NCBI GenBank assembly: GCA_002314715.1 | Contig: DCGY01000086.1 | Location: 1-35,998, forward strand | Length of the DNA stretch: 35,998 bases | Reading direction: 5' to 3' | Source of the DNA: Lachnospiraceae bacterium UBA1766 | GTDB lineage: Bacteria; Bacillota; Clostridia; Lachnospirales; Lachnospiraceae | In this document: piece by piece, positions 8,243 through 17,400 of the stretch | Numbering within the stretch: position 1 is the first letter of the stretch | Layout of the letters: each line of letters starts with the position of its first letter | The notes under the pieces: model-generated | The model's input: only the letters and a program-made list of their open reading frames with translations | Told to the model about the DNA's origin: nothing | Database searches by the model: none | Made by a program: the position numbers and the translations under genes

Positions 8243-10744
8243 ATGAATTTAAATCAGGTATTGGCAACCTATGACAGTATGTTTGGAAAAAACAGTATGC
8301 AGGAAATCGACGCATATTTAACCAATCAAATTCAGGTGGCATTTTCGGAGAAGGATTCCTTGTCCGCGTTGTCTTTACTGAGCGAGATGACAAGCTTCTG
8401 CAGGGATACAAGTCAGAAGGAAAAGGGGATTGAAACCTGTAAGCAGCTCTTGGAATTAATGGCCGAATTGGATATGACGGGAACGCTGGAATATGCTACG
8501 GCCTTATTGAATATTGCAAGCGCTTGCAGAGCCTTCGGAATGCTGCAGGAAAGTCTGGCTTTTTTTGAAGAGGTAGAGCGGGTTTATTTGGAGAAGCTGG
8601 AGCCCTTGGATTACCGATTTGCGGGATTGTATAATAATTGGGCTTTGCTGTATCAGGAGATGGGAAACTTTCGGGAGGCCGAAAGCAAAGAAAAAAAGGC
8701 GCTTGCCCTTATTGATCAGCTTCCCGATACGTCGATTCAAAGAGCCACTACCAGGTCCAATCTGGCCACCACGCTCCTTCAACTTTCACAGGAATTGGAA
8801 AAGGAAGGCAATCTTTCCGATGCCGAAAAAACCTACCGGGAAGCCTTGGATTATTTGCAGGATTCCATCGCACGCTTTGAGAAAGAAGGCGGAGATGATT
8901 ATCATTTCGGATCTGCTTTGGCGGCCATGGGAGATGCCTATTTTATCAAAAAAGAATATGAAAAATCGGTTCCCTATTACGAGAGAGCCTTGTCGGAGCT
9001 CTTGAAAAATATGGGAAAAGGAGAATATTACAGACGCGTAAAGGAGCATCTTACCCTGGCAAAAAAGGCAGCCGGAATTTTGACGGAGGAAGAATTCCGG
9101 CGGAATCTTGACCGTTGCAGAGCTTTTTATGAAACCTACGGAAGGCCTTTGATTCAGACAAAATACGCTCAATATGAAAGCCGGATTGCAGTCGGCTTGG
9201 TGGGAGAGGGTTCGGATTGCTTCGGATTTGATGATGCGATTTCCTCTGACCATGATTATGGCATCGGTTTTTGTATGTGGGTGACAAGAGAAGACTTTGC
9301 CCAAATCGGAGAAAGTCTGCAAAGGGATTATTTGTCCTTAATCCGGGAATACGGATCCCGGGAACAGGAGACGGTAGACCCTCATTTGCAGGAGCGCAGA
9401 GGGGTATTTATCATAGAGGATTTTTACGGAAATCTTTTGAATCTTTCTTCCTGGGAGGAGGATTTTGACGAAAGTACCTGGCTGACAATTTCGGAGCATT
9501 TATTGGCCTGCGGGGTAAACGGTGAGGTTTATCGGGATGATTTGGGAGAATTTACCCGGATTCGCAGAAAACTGATGGCTCATTATCCGGAAAAAGTACG
9601 CAGAATGCGTCTGGCAAAGGCACTTCACGAATTTTCCCAGAATGCCCAAAGCAATTATGCCCGTATGATGGCAAGGGAAGATTATGTTACGGCCTCTCTT
9701 TGTGTGGCACAGGCCCTAAAGTCTGCCATGGAAATTTTGTATTTATTGAAGAAAACCTATGCCCCATACTACAAGTGGATGCGAAAGGGTCTTGAGATGC
9801 TTGATTTTCCTGCCGAGCTTTTGGAAAATATAGACAGGATTGCCTGTCTTCCGTTGCAAAAGGACAGCTGGAAAGGTAAAAAATACAGCCCCTATGAGTT
9901 AAATACAGAGGATGCGATAGTGGTTTCCCTGGAGAAGCTGGCAAGAGATATTTTAAATCAAATGCAGTCCGGAACCGCTCCGGTAAATTTGGGAACCGCT
10001 CCCGCAGATTACAGACAGGATCCTTTTTTGGATTTATACAGTCAGGAATTATTAAAAAATCCGGAAGGAAAAGAGGAACAAATGGAACAGGAAAAAGAAG
10101 TTGATTTTGAAGAATTGGTAGACACCATTGTGAAAATGGAGTGGAAGCAATTTGATAAGGTGCGAAACGAAGGTGGAAGAGCCAGCTGCCAGGATAATTG
10201 GGAGACTTTTTCCATTATGAGAAAGAGTCAGTATCTGGCATGGCCCATGGAATTGGTTCAGGCCTATCTTCGGGATTTGATTGACGCAGATTCCAGAGGC
10301 TGGAACATGATTATGGAGAAGTACGGAAGAATGATGGAATCGACTGTGCCGGAAAAATATGCACAGCTTTCCAAGGAATTTCCGGAAATCAATGAGCGCA
10401 GAAAAAACATCCAGGAAACGATTATCGCCATTCAGGTAGAATGGATGGAGGAGTTTGCCACCAGGTATCCGAATTTGGCCGGAAACGCCAGAAGTATTCA
10501 TACTACGGAGGATACGCCTTACAATACCTCTTATGAAACCTATCTTCGTGGGGAAATCAGCACCTATTCGGAATATACCCTGTTCCTTTACGGGCAGTTT
10601 ATTGTATCCTTGAAGCAGCAGGGAGAAAATTTGGCACAACATATTTTACAAAACACGGCACATTTATACGGATATCATACCATTGAATCGGCGGAAGAGG
10701 GATTAAAGGCCAATCCCATAGTATGTTCCCTGCGGAAAGAGTAA
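8243..10744 (+). CDS. TPR protein with DUF4037 nucleotidyltransferase-like and DUF4125 domains
   Basis: An 833-aa cytoplasmic protein in three parts. Residues about 1-280 are tetratricopeptide-like helix pairs (YNNWALLYQEMGNFREAESK, SNLATTLLQLSQELEKEGN). Residues about 300-590 match DUF4037: GEGSDCFGFDDAISSDHDYG near residue 320 has the GS...DxD pattern of the polymerase-beta nucleotidyltransferase fold, followed by a helical part. Residues about 615-825 match DUF4125 (NEGGRASCQDNWETFSIMR; YNTSYETYLRGE). The substrate is unknown; nucleotide transfer to a small molecule or protein is an inference from the GS...DxD motif. ATG 8243 has GGAG 7 bases upstream; an in-frame TTG at 8231 is less likely. 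It is first in a unit with a small membrane peptide and two radical SAM enzymes, 52 bases from the next gene. Confidence 0.85.
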   Translation: MNLNQVLATYDSMFGKNSMQEIDAYLTNQIQVAFSEKDSLSALSLLSEMTSFCRDTSQKEKGIETCKQLLELMAELDMTGTLEYATALLNIASACRAFGMLQESLAFFEEVERVYLEKLEPLDYRFAGLYNNWALLYQEMGNFREAESKEKKALALIDQLPDTSIQRATTRSNLATTLLQLSQELEKEGNLSDAEKTYREALDYLQDSIARFEKEGGDDYHFGSALAAMGDAYFIKKEYEKSVPYYERALSELLKNMGKGEYYRRVKEHLTLAKKAAGILTEEEFRRNLDRCRAFYETYGRPLIQTKYAQYESRIAVGLVGEGSDCFGFDDAISSDHDYGIGFCMWVTREDFAQIGESLQRDYLSLIREYGSREQETVDPHLQERRGVFIIEDFYGNLLNLSSWEEDFDESTWLTISEHLLACGVNGEVYRDDLGEFTRIRRKLMAHYPEKVRRMRLAKALHEFSQNAQSNYARMMAREDYVTASLCVAQALKSAMEILYLLKKTYAPYYKWMRKGLEMLDFPAELLENIDRIACLPLQKDSWKGKKYSPYELNTEDAIVVSLEKLARDILNQMQSGTAPVNLGTAPADYRQDPFLDLYSQELLKNPEGKEEQMEQEKEVDFEELVDTIVKMEWKQFDKVRNEGGRASCQDNWETFSIMRKSQYLAWPMELVQAYLRDLIDADSRGWNMIMEKYGRMMESTVPEKYAQLSKEFPEINERRKNIQETIIAIQVEWMEEFATRYPNLAGNARSIHTTEDTPYNTSYETYLRGEISTYSEYTLFLYGQFIVSLKQQGENLAQHILQNTAHLYGYHTIESAEEGLKANPIVCSLRKE

Positions 10745-10796
10745 TTGGTTTGATTTTAGGGATGTCGCATGTCATGAGTAGAGAGGAGAAGGAAAA

Positions 10797-10985
10797 ATGA
10801 AAAAATTATGGATTATTTTAGGTAGTATCGGAGGCGTTATTTTAGCTGTTTTGGTTTTTTGGAGCCGAATTGCGGACCTGTTTGGCAGTGTAATGAATCC
10901 CGTATGCTATTATGGCTGTCCAAATTCCAAGAAGGTGGATAAATTGATATTAAAGAAGAAAACCGGAGAACAGGCGGATGAATGA
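10797..10985 (+). CDS. 62-aa membrane peptide with CYYGC motif, candidate radical SAM substrate or partner
   Basis: A small protein with one N-terminal membrane helix (residues 4-22) and a basic tail. The middle carries Cys37-Tyr-Tyr-Gly-Cys41-Pro, followed by NSKKVDKLILKKK. ATG 10797 has AGAGGAGAAGG just upstream, a strong site, which supports real expression. The gene overlaps the radical SAM-JAMM gene by 8 bases, so the two are translationally coupled. Small genes placed directly before SPASM-type radical SAM genes are often precursor peptides; the two Cys and two Tyr would be natural crosslink sites. There is no double-Gly leader site. Alternatives are a membrane anchor or regulator for the enzyme, or a peptide unrelated to it. 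Function is inference. Confidence 0.75.
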   Translation: MKKLWIILGSIGGVILAVLVFWSRIADLFGSVMNPVCYYGCPNSKKVDKLILKKKTGEQADE

Positions 10986-12531
10986 TCTTTGGTATCTTCT
11001 GATAGAGATTACAAAGAAATGTAATGCGGGATGTGAACATTGTGGCAGCAGGTGTGATCTTACCGGGGAAGATGAACTGTCAAAAGACGACATTGTGACC
11101 CTGATGAAGGATATCAGGAAAAATATCGGGAATCATGTCATGATTAATATCAGTGGGGGAGAGCCGCTGATGCGCAAGGATTTGTTTGATATTATGACAC
11201 AGGTTTCCGGGTTGGGTTTTGATTGGGGTATGGTCAGCAATGGGGTACTGATTACGGAGGAAGTAATCCGTAAAATGAAGAAGTCCCATATGAAGACGCT
11301 GACAATCAGCATTGACGGGGTAGAGGATACCCATGACAGGTTGCGTCATTTGCCCGGAGCATACAATCGGATTCTGGAGAATTTGATGCGACTGAAAAAG
11401 GCGCATTTTCTGGAGCATCTTCAGGTCACTTTTACCGCCAATCATGAGAATATTTATGAGCTTCCCTTGTTATATGAAAAACTTTGCGAAATCGGTGTGC
11501 ATTCCGTTCGAATCGGCTTTGTGGATCCCATCGGTCGTGCCCGGGATCACAAAAACCTCTATCTAAATCGGGGGGAATTGCAATTTCTGATGGATTTTGT
11601 AAATCAGGCGAATTCCTTAAAAAGAGTTCCTATTGTGTGGGGCTGTTGTCACTATCTGGAAAACCGGGTGGAGGGAAGAAGGTTTGAATGCTTTTCGGGG
11701 ATTCACGGTGCCAGCATTTTAAGCAATGGGGACATTTTTGTTTGTACCAGTGTGCCCAGACGACCGGAGCTTGTGGAAGGGAACATCAAAAAGGATGTTT
11801 TTTCTAAGGTTTGGGAAACCGGTTTTGTGTATGCCAGAAATCGGGATTTAACCTATTGCCAAGGCTGTAAGTATTTACCGGAATGTAAGGGAGACAGCTT
11901 GCATACCTGGGATTTTGAGAAGAAAAGACCGAAGTTTTGTTATAAAAGAGTTTTTGATTTGCAAAACGTGGAATTTGAGAATTATTTACGGAAGAAATAT
12001 CCCCACCTTCGTCGAACGGAAATCGCTCCAAAAGGAGTGGAGGCCCGGATTTATATGGAACCGTCCGCTTATCGGGAAATGCGTAATTTCTTTCATATGG
12101 GAGAGAAGAGTCCCCTTTCCATGTATGAGCAGCAAATGGGCCTGGTAGGTTACCTTGTGGACAGGGATTATGTAATCAAATATGTTTTTCCTTCTTATAT
12201 GGTTGCCAGGGACGAAAGAACGGCCTATTTTACCAGCCGGGTACTTCGGGATGCACAGAGTCAAACCCGGGTGATACAGGAGAATTTCCTGCAATCGGAT
12301 GACCGGGAGGACTATGTAGGAAAGGGATTGCAATTTTTGGGATTTGCCCATAGCCATCCCGATCAGGAAGAACTGATTTACAGTCAGGGAGACGAGAAGA
12401 TACACAAAAAACTATATAAGCGTTTTGGGGATTACATTGGTATTTTATTAAATCCATCTCTTGATGTTTTGGGCGCTTATTATGGGGAAAAAATGCATCA
12501 GGGAAGCCTGATTTTACTGGAAGAAGAATGA
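10978..12531 (+). CDS. radical SAM/SPASM enzyme fused to a JAMM (MPN) metalloprotease domain
   Basis: A 517-aa cytoplasmic fusion. The radical SAM part has Cys15-x3-Cys19-x2-Cys22 for the catalytic 4Fe-4S cluster and SGGEP at 59-63 for SAM binding. A SPASM/Twitch-like region follows with Cys238, Cys256, then Cys294-x2-Cys297-x5-Cys303 and Cys321 for auxiliary clusters; such enzymes usually modify peptides or proteins. Residues about 350-510 form an MPN/JAMM-like domain: Glu384 in YEQQMGLVGYL, His458-Ser-His460-Pro, Ser469 and Asp472, that is the full E...HSHPx7SxxD zinc-protease signature. JAMM enzymes (Rpn11, AMSH, mycobacterial Mec, QbsD) cut isopeptide or C-terminal peptide bonds. The enzyme probably both modifies and cuts a peptide. 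It overlaps the 62-aa gene by 8 bases and the B12 radical SAM gene by 4. No E1-like or ubiquitin-like gene is nearby. Confidence 0.85.
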   Translation: MNDLWYLLIEITKKCNAGCEHCGSRCDLTGEDELSKDDIVTLMKDIRKNIGNHVMINISGGEPLMRKDLFDIMTQVSGLGFDWGMVSNGVLITEEVIRKMKKSHMKTLTISIDGVEDTHDRLRHLPGAYNRILENLMRLKKAHFLEHLQVTFTANHENIYELPLLYEKLCEIGVHSVRIGFVDPIGRARDHKNLYLNRGELQFLMDFVNQANSLKRVPIVWGCCHYLENRVEGRRFECFSGIHGASILSNGDIFVCTSVPRRPELVEGNIKKDVFSKVWETGFVYARNRDLTYCQGCKYLPECKGDSLHTWDFEKKRPKFCYKRVFDLQNVEFENYLRKKYPHLRRTEIAPKGVEARIYMEPSAYREMRNFFHMGEKSPLSMYEQQMGLVGYLVDRDYVIKYVFPSYMVARDERTAYFTSRVLRDAQSQTRVIQENFLQSDDREDYVGKGLQFLGFAHSHPDQEELIYSQGDEKIHKKLYKRFGDYIGILLNPSLDVLGAYYGEKMHQGSLILLEEE

Positions 12532-14303
12532 AGTTGAAAATATTATTGACTGCTATTAATGCAAAGTACATACATTCCAATTTGGCCATTTATTCCTTGA
12601 GGGCCTCTGCGAAGGAATACAAGGACTCTGTGGAATTGGCGGAATATACCATCAATCATCAAAAGGATTATATTCTGAAGGATATTTATCAGAGAAGGCC
12701 GGATGTTTTATGTTTTTCCTGCTATATCTGGAATTTGGACTATGTGGAATCCGTATCCAGAGAATTTCATAAGCTGTGTCCCCATGTGCCTATCTGGGTG
12801 GGGGGACCGGAGGTTTCCTATGAAGTGGAAGACTTTTTGAGAAACCATCCATACATTACCGGTGTGATGATAGGGGAAGGGGAAGATACCTTCCGGGAGG
12901 TATGCGGTTACTATAGGGAAGTGAAGTCCGGATTAAACAAGGCGGAAAATGGGACAAAAACCCTTGGAGACATTGAGGGGATTGCTTATCGCCGGGAAGA
13001 TCAGGTGGTCATTACAAAGCAAAGAGCTCTTTTGGATATGAGCAAGCTTCCTTTCAGTTATGATACCATGGAGGATTTTTCCAACCGAATTATTTATTAT
13101 GAAAGCAGTCGAGGCTGCCCGTTTTCCTGCAGTTACTGTCTTTCCTCCGTGGACAAATCCCTGCGTTTTCGTAATTTGGATCTAGTGAAAAAGGAGCTGA
13201 CCTTCTTTCTGGAGCAGAAAGTACCTCAGATAAAGTTTGTAGACAGAACCTTTAATTGCAATCATGAACATGCCATGGCAATTTGGCAGTTTGTCAAAGA
13301 AAATGATAACGGAGTGACCAATTTTCACTTTGAAATCTCTGCAGATTTACTGAACGAAAAGGAATTGGAAATGATTTCGGATATGCGCCCGGGATTAATT
13401 CAGTTGGAAATCGGCGTTCAGTCTACCAATGAAGTGACGATCAAGGAAATCCACCGCACCATGAAGCTGAATCGGTTAAAGGAAGTAGTGTCGCAAATCA
13501 AGTCCTACGGAAATATCCATCAGCATTTGGATTTGATTGCCGGTCTTCCATATGAGGGATACCAAAGTTTTCAAAAGTCTTTTGACGAAATTTTTGCTCT
13601 TTGGCCCAATCAGCTGCAGCTGGGTTTTTTGAAGGTGCTGAAGGGTTCCTTTATGTACGAGCATGCCAAAGAATACGGAATTGTATACCATGAGGAACCG
13701 CCTTATGAGGTACTGTATACCAACTGGCTAACTTTCGAGCAGGTTCTTTTGATCAAGCGGGTAGAGGAGATGACGGAGGTTTATTATAACAGCGGTCAGT
13801 TTGAAATCACCATGAAATTGCTGGCAGCTATGTCCCACAGTCCTTTTGACTTCTTCCAAATGCTGGGCGATTTTTATGAAGAAAAGGGTTATTTTGCCAT
13901 GAGTCATTCCCGTATTCGAAGATGCGAAATTCTGTTGGAATTTCTGGAGACCGGGGATACTCATTGGATGCTTGCAGAACAGAAAATAGATTTGGAGATG
14001 ATTAGGGAAGCCTTGATTTTTGATCTGTATTATCGGGAAAATTGTAAAACCCGGCCATCGTGGGCTCCGAATCCTTCTGAATTTAAGGAAATGACCCATT
14101 TTTATTGTTCCAACGGAAAGCTTTCTCATGTAGAGCCGTTTCACTATCGGTTTCCGCAAAAGAATCAATGGGCAATTTCGAAGCTACCCCATCGTTTGGA
14201 CAGTCCGGTTTGGATTTTGTTCCATTATGACCGAAGAGACCCGCTGGACCATCAGGCAGAAACGGAAGAAGTAAAGCAGTCCGAGAGAAAAAGGGATGAA
14301 TAG
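12528..14303 (+). CDS. B12-binding radical SAM enzyme, DUF4080 type
   Basis: A 591-aa cytoplasmic class B radical SAM enzyme. Residues about 1-130 form a Rossmann-like cobalamin-binding domain (KILLTAINAKYIHSNLAIYS; PIWVGGPEVSYE). The radical SAM core has Cys197-x3-Cys201-x2-Cys204 (RGCPFSCSYC) and the usual VDRTFNCN and EIGVQSTN barrel strands. The last 200 residues match DUF4080 (HSPFDFFQMLGDFYEEKGYF). These enzymes are widespread in Clostridia, but no member with a known reaction comes to mind; methylation or ring chemistry is possible by analogy with class B members. ATG 12528 overlaps the stop of the radical SAM-JAMM gene (ATGA), showing coupled translation. Linkage to the upstream enzyme may mean a common pathway or only a shared transcript. 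It is the last gene before a new promoter at 14327. Confidence 0.9.
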   Translation: MKLKILLTAINAKYIHSNLAIYSLRASAKEYKDSVELAEYTINHQKDYILKDIYQRRPDVLCFSCYIWNLDYVESVSREFHKLCPHVPIWVGGPEVSYEVEDFLRNHPYITGVMIGEGEDTFREVCGYYREVKSGLNKAENGTKTLGDIEGIAYRREDQVVITKQRALLDMSKLPFSYDTMEDFSNRIIYYESSRGCPFSCSYCLSSVDKSLRFRNLDLVKKELTFFLEQKVPQIKFVDRTFNCNHEHAMAIWQFVKENDNGVTNFHFEISADLLNEKELEMISDMRPGLIQLEIGVQSTNEVTIKEIHRTMKLNRLKEVVSQIKSYGNIHQHLDLIAGLPYEGYQSFQKSFDEIFALWPNQLQLGFLKVLKGSFMYEHAKEYGIVYHEEPPYEVLYTNWLTFEQVLLIKRVEEMTEVYYNSGQFEITMKLLAAMSHSPFDFFQMLGDFYEEKGYFAMSHSRIRRCEILLEFLETGDTHWMLAEQKIDLEMIREALIFDLYYRENCKTRPSWAPNPSEFKEMTHFYCSNGKLSHVEPFHYRFPQKNQWAISKLPHRLDSPVWILFHYDRRDPLDHQAETEEVKQSERKRDE

Positions 14304-14326
14304 TTTGGGAAATGGAAAGGAAACAG

Positions 14327-14359
14327 TTGCTATTTTGAATAAAAAAAGATAATATTATC
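14327..14359 (+). promoter_or_regulatory. promoter with palindrome over the -10 box, ahead of the HD-GYP sensor
   Basis: TTGCTA (14327-14332), 17 bases, TAATAT (14350-14355). The -10 lies inside the perfect 12-base palindrome GATAATATTATC (14348-14359), a plausible repressor operator. The start codon is about 70 bases further on, with AGGGAG as ribosome site. Confidence 0.6.
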
Positions 14360-14427
14360 CTGGAATAATGGAATTACTATATGCAAAAGTCAGTTTAGTG
14401 CATTTTCTGAATTAAGGGAGTGCAAAA

Positions 14428-17400
14428 ATGAAGAAAAACGAAGGATTTATGGTCGGATTATATTCCGTGTTGGGTATTCTGATCAATTATTATGGGAAAT
14501 ATATATCGGAAACGTTAAAGCTTCCGTTTTGGCTGGACTCTTTGGGTACAGCCTTTTCGGCGTATTTGCTGGGACCTACCTGCGGAGCAATTGTGGGTGC
14601 AGCCGGTAATATTATGTACGGTATTAATAATCCGATGGCCTTTTTATATGCATTGGTTAATATTTCCTTTGGTATCGTAATCGGTATTTTTGCAAAGAAA
14701 GGATATTTTGAGGATATTTTTAAATCACTTTCGGTTGGTGTACTGATTACATTAATTTCCGTTTGTATTTCCACGCCCATTAACTGTATTCTTTATCATG
14801 GATCTACCGGAAACGTATGGGGAGACAGTATCCTTTTGATGATGAAGGATTGGGGAATTACCTGGGTAATCGGTTCTTTTGTGGCAGAATTTTTCCTGGA
14901 CTTTTTCGATAAATTGTTGACGGTTTTTTGTTTGTATTTCTTTATCAAGGCGTCCCGCCATTTGAAGAAATATTTCTTTAATGCTTCTGTTTTGCTGTTG
15001 GGAATCTTCCTTTTGTTTACTGTTTCCGATCGTGCGGTTGCAGGGAATGATTATGAATCCTATATCCAGACGGTATACGGTAATGACAAGGGCTTACTAA
15101 GCGGTGAGGCCAACGATATCGCTGCTACCCAGGATGGTATTCTGTGGGTAGGTACCTATGCGGGACTCTATCGTTACAACGGACAGGAATTCCGTTATAT
15201 GAATCAGTTCTACAGTGTAAAAAATGTCAATTGCTTATATACGGATGAGCAGGGAAGAATGTGGATTGGTACCAATGATAACGGTATTTCTGTTTGTATT
15301 AATGAGGAAATTACCCATACATTGGATGAAGAGGGAGGTCTGCCTTCCAACTCTGTAAGAAGTATTGTTCAGCAGGGCGACGGCAGATATGTTATCGGAA
15401 CCAGCGGCAGCCTGGCCTTTATATCCTTAAACGGTATGGTAGTAGATGAAATTATACCGGAAATTAATTATGCCACTAGGCTTGCGGTGGACGAAAATAA
15501 TCATGTAGCCGCTGTTACCGCTACCGGCGAGTTGTTTGTTTTGGACGGATCGAAGATTATTTCCAAGCTGACCGCCACCAAGACAGATGATTTCTTTTCC
15601 AGCTGTGAGTTTGACGAGCAGGGAAGATTGATGGTTGGAAGTGACAAGGGTATTGTATATATATATGAGATTTCGGAAAGTGGTCTTCGCCTGAAGGAGC
15701 AGAGACAAATTAATGACATTTCATCCATTAACTCCATTAATCTGACAGAAGACGGAGAGATTTTTCTTTGCGGTGAAAACGGTATTGTCTATCTGGACAA
15801 ACAGGGTATTGCGCACCGGATTAACTGTGGAAGTTTCTCCAGCTCCATCGACCATATGATTTGCGATTATCAGGGAAATTTGTGGTTTAGCTCCTCCCGA
15901 TTGGGTGTAATGAAGCTTTGCGATTCTGCCTTTGCGGAATTATATCCTTCTGTGGGTATGAGTGAAGTGGTTGTAAACAGTATTACCAGATTTAATGGAA
16001 AGCTGTATATTGGTACAGATAATGGTCTGGATATTGTAGATGAGCAGAAGCAGACAGCCGTTCATAATGAGTTGTCCGAAATGCTGGAGGGACAGAGAGT
16101 TCGTTGTGTAATGACGGACTCAAAGGGTAATTTGTGGTTATCCACCTATGGAAAAGGTATTATCTGCGTGGATTCCTCGGAAAATATCAGTGTATTTACC
16201 AAGGATATGGGAGCTACGGGAAGTAAGTTTCGTTTCTCCACGGAGTTAAGTGACGGAAACATTGCGGTTTCCGGTGATTTGGGAATTACTTTTATCAAAA
16301 ATGGTCGTATCACTTATAAATTGGACAGTTCCAAGGGCCTGGAAAATCCGGTTATTTTAACCATGCTGGAATTGCCCAACAAGAACCTTTTGGCAGGTAC
16401 CGATGGCGGTGGTATTGCCATTATTCGAAACGGAAAAGTAATTGGCCATTATACGAGAAAAGACGGACTCAGTTCCGATGTTATTCTCCGTATGGTTCAG
16501 GATAAGGATGCTCAGGGTGTGTTTGTGGTAACCAGTAATGCCATAAATTACCTGGATTATTCCAAATCAGAGGTCACCATCCGAGAGCTGAAGAACTTCC
16601 CATACAGCAATAATTACGATTTGTATGATGACGGAAACGGAAAGCTTTATGTTACCGGAAGTGCCGGTATTTACGTAGTCAATAAGGCAGATTTGCTTCG
16701 CGGATTTACAATCAATTGCGAACTTTTAAATTATTTGAGCGGACTTCGTGGAACTTTGGTTGCGAATTCCTGGAATTTCGTTGACGAAAATAATATGTGG
16801 TATTTGGCAAATGCCTCAGGCGTAACCATGCTGAATTTGGAGAGCTATAACTTTGCCAATCGTTCCTTCCGTATGATTTTACAAAGTATTACGGTAGACG
16901 GTACCGTTCGACAGGTAGATCGTTCGGAGGTTATTGAGTTACCCAATGGCTCCAACAATGTATCGTTAAAACCGGAAGTAATCAATTATTCTGCCGAGGA
17001 TCCATATATTCGTTATTATTTGGATGGAGTGGACACCACCCCAAACATTGTTCGACAAAGTGAATTGAAGGAAATTGTATATACCAATTTCCCTTCCGGA
17101 AATCATAAATTTTATTTCGCAGTCATGAGTAATGATGGATCACAGGTTTTGGAGGAGCATGTTTACACCTTTGAAAAAGATGTGGAGATGCATGACCACT
17201 GGTGGTTCCGCTTGTATTTCTTTTTGGAATTGGTTTTGATTATTGCATGGTTTACCTGGTTTATCACCAGAACCGTGTTCCAAAGAACTTTGGCTTTCCA
17301 GCGAAAAGAAGTGGAATTTGCCCGTGAACAGATTAAGATGGGCAATGAAACCATTCTTGCGATTGCGAAGGCAGTGGATGCAAAGGATACCAATACCAGC

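Noticed and set aside
10052..10642. Long open frame on the - strand (196 codons), with others such as 5181-5828, 8786-9322 and 25487-26158
   Set aside because: They lie wholly inside convincing + strand genes, have no ribosome sites or family motifs, and follow from the codon bias of the genes on the other strand.
8243..10744. Toxin-antitoxin reading of the nucleotidyltransferase domain (MNT-HEPN)
   Set aside because: The domain is embedded in an 833-aa fusion and no separate HEPN partner gene is adjacent, so a toxin-antitoxin call is not supported.
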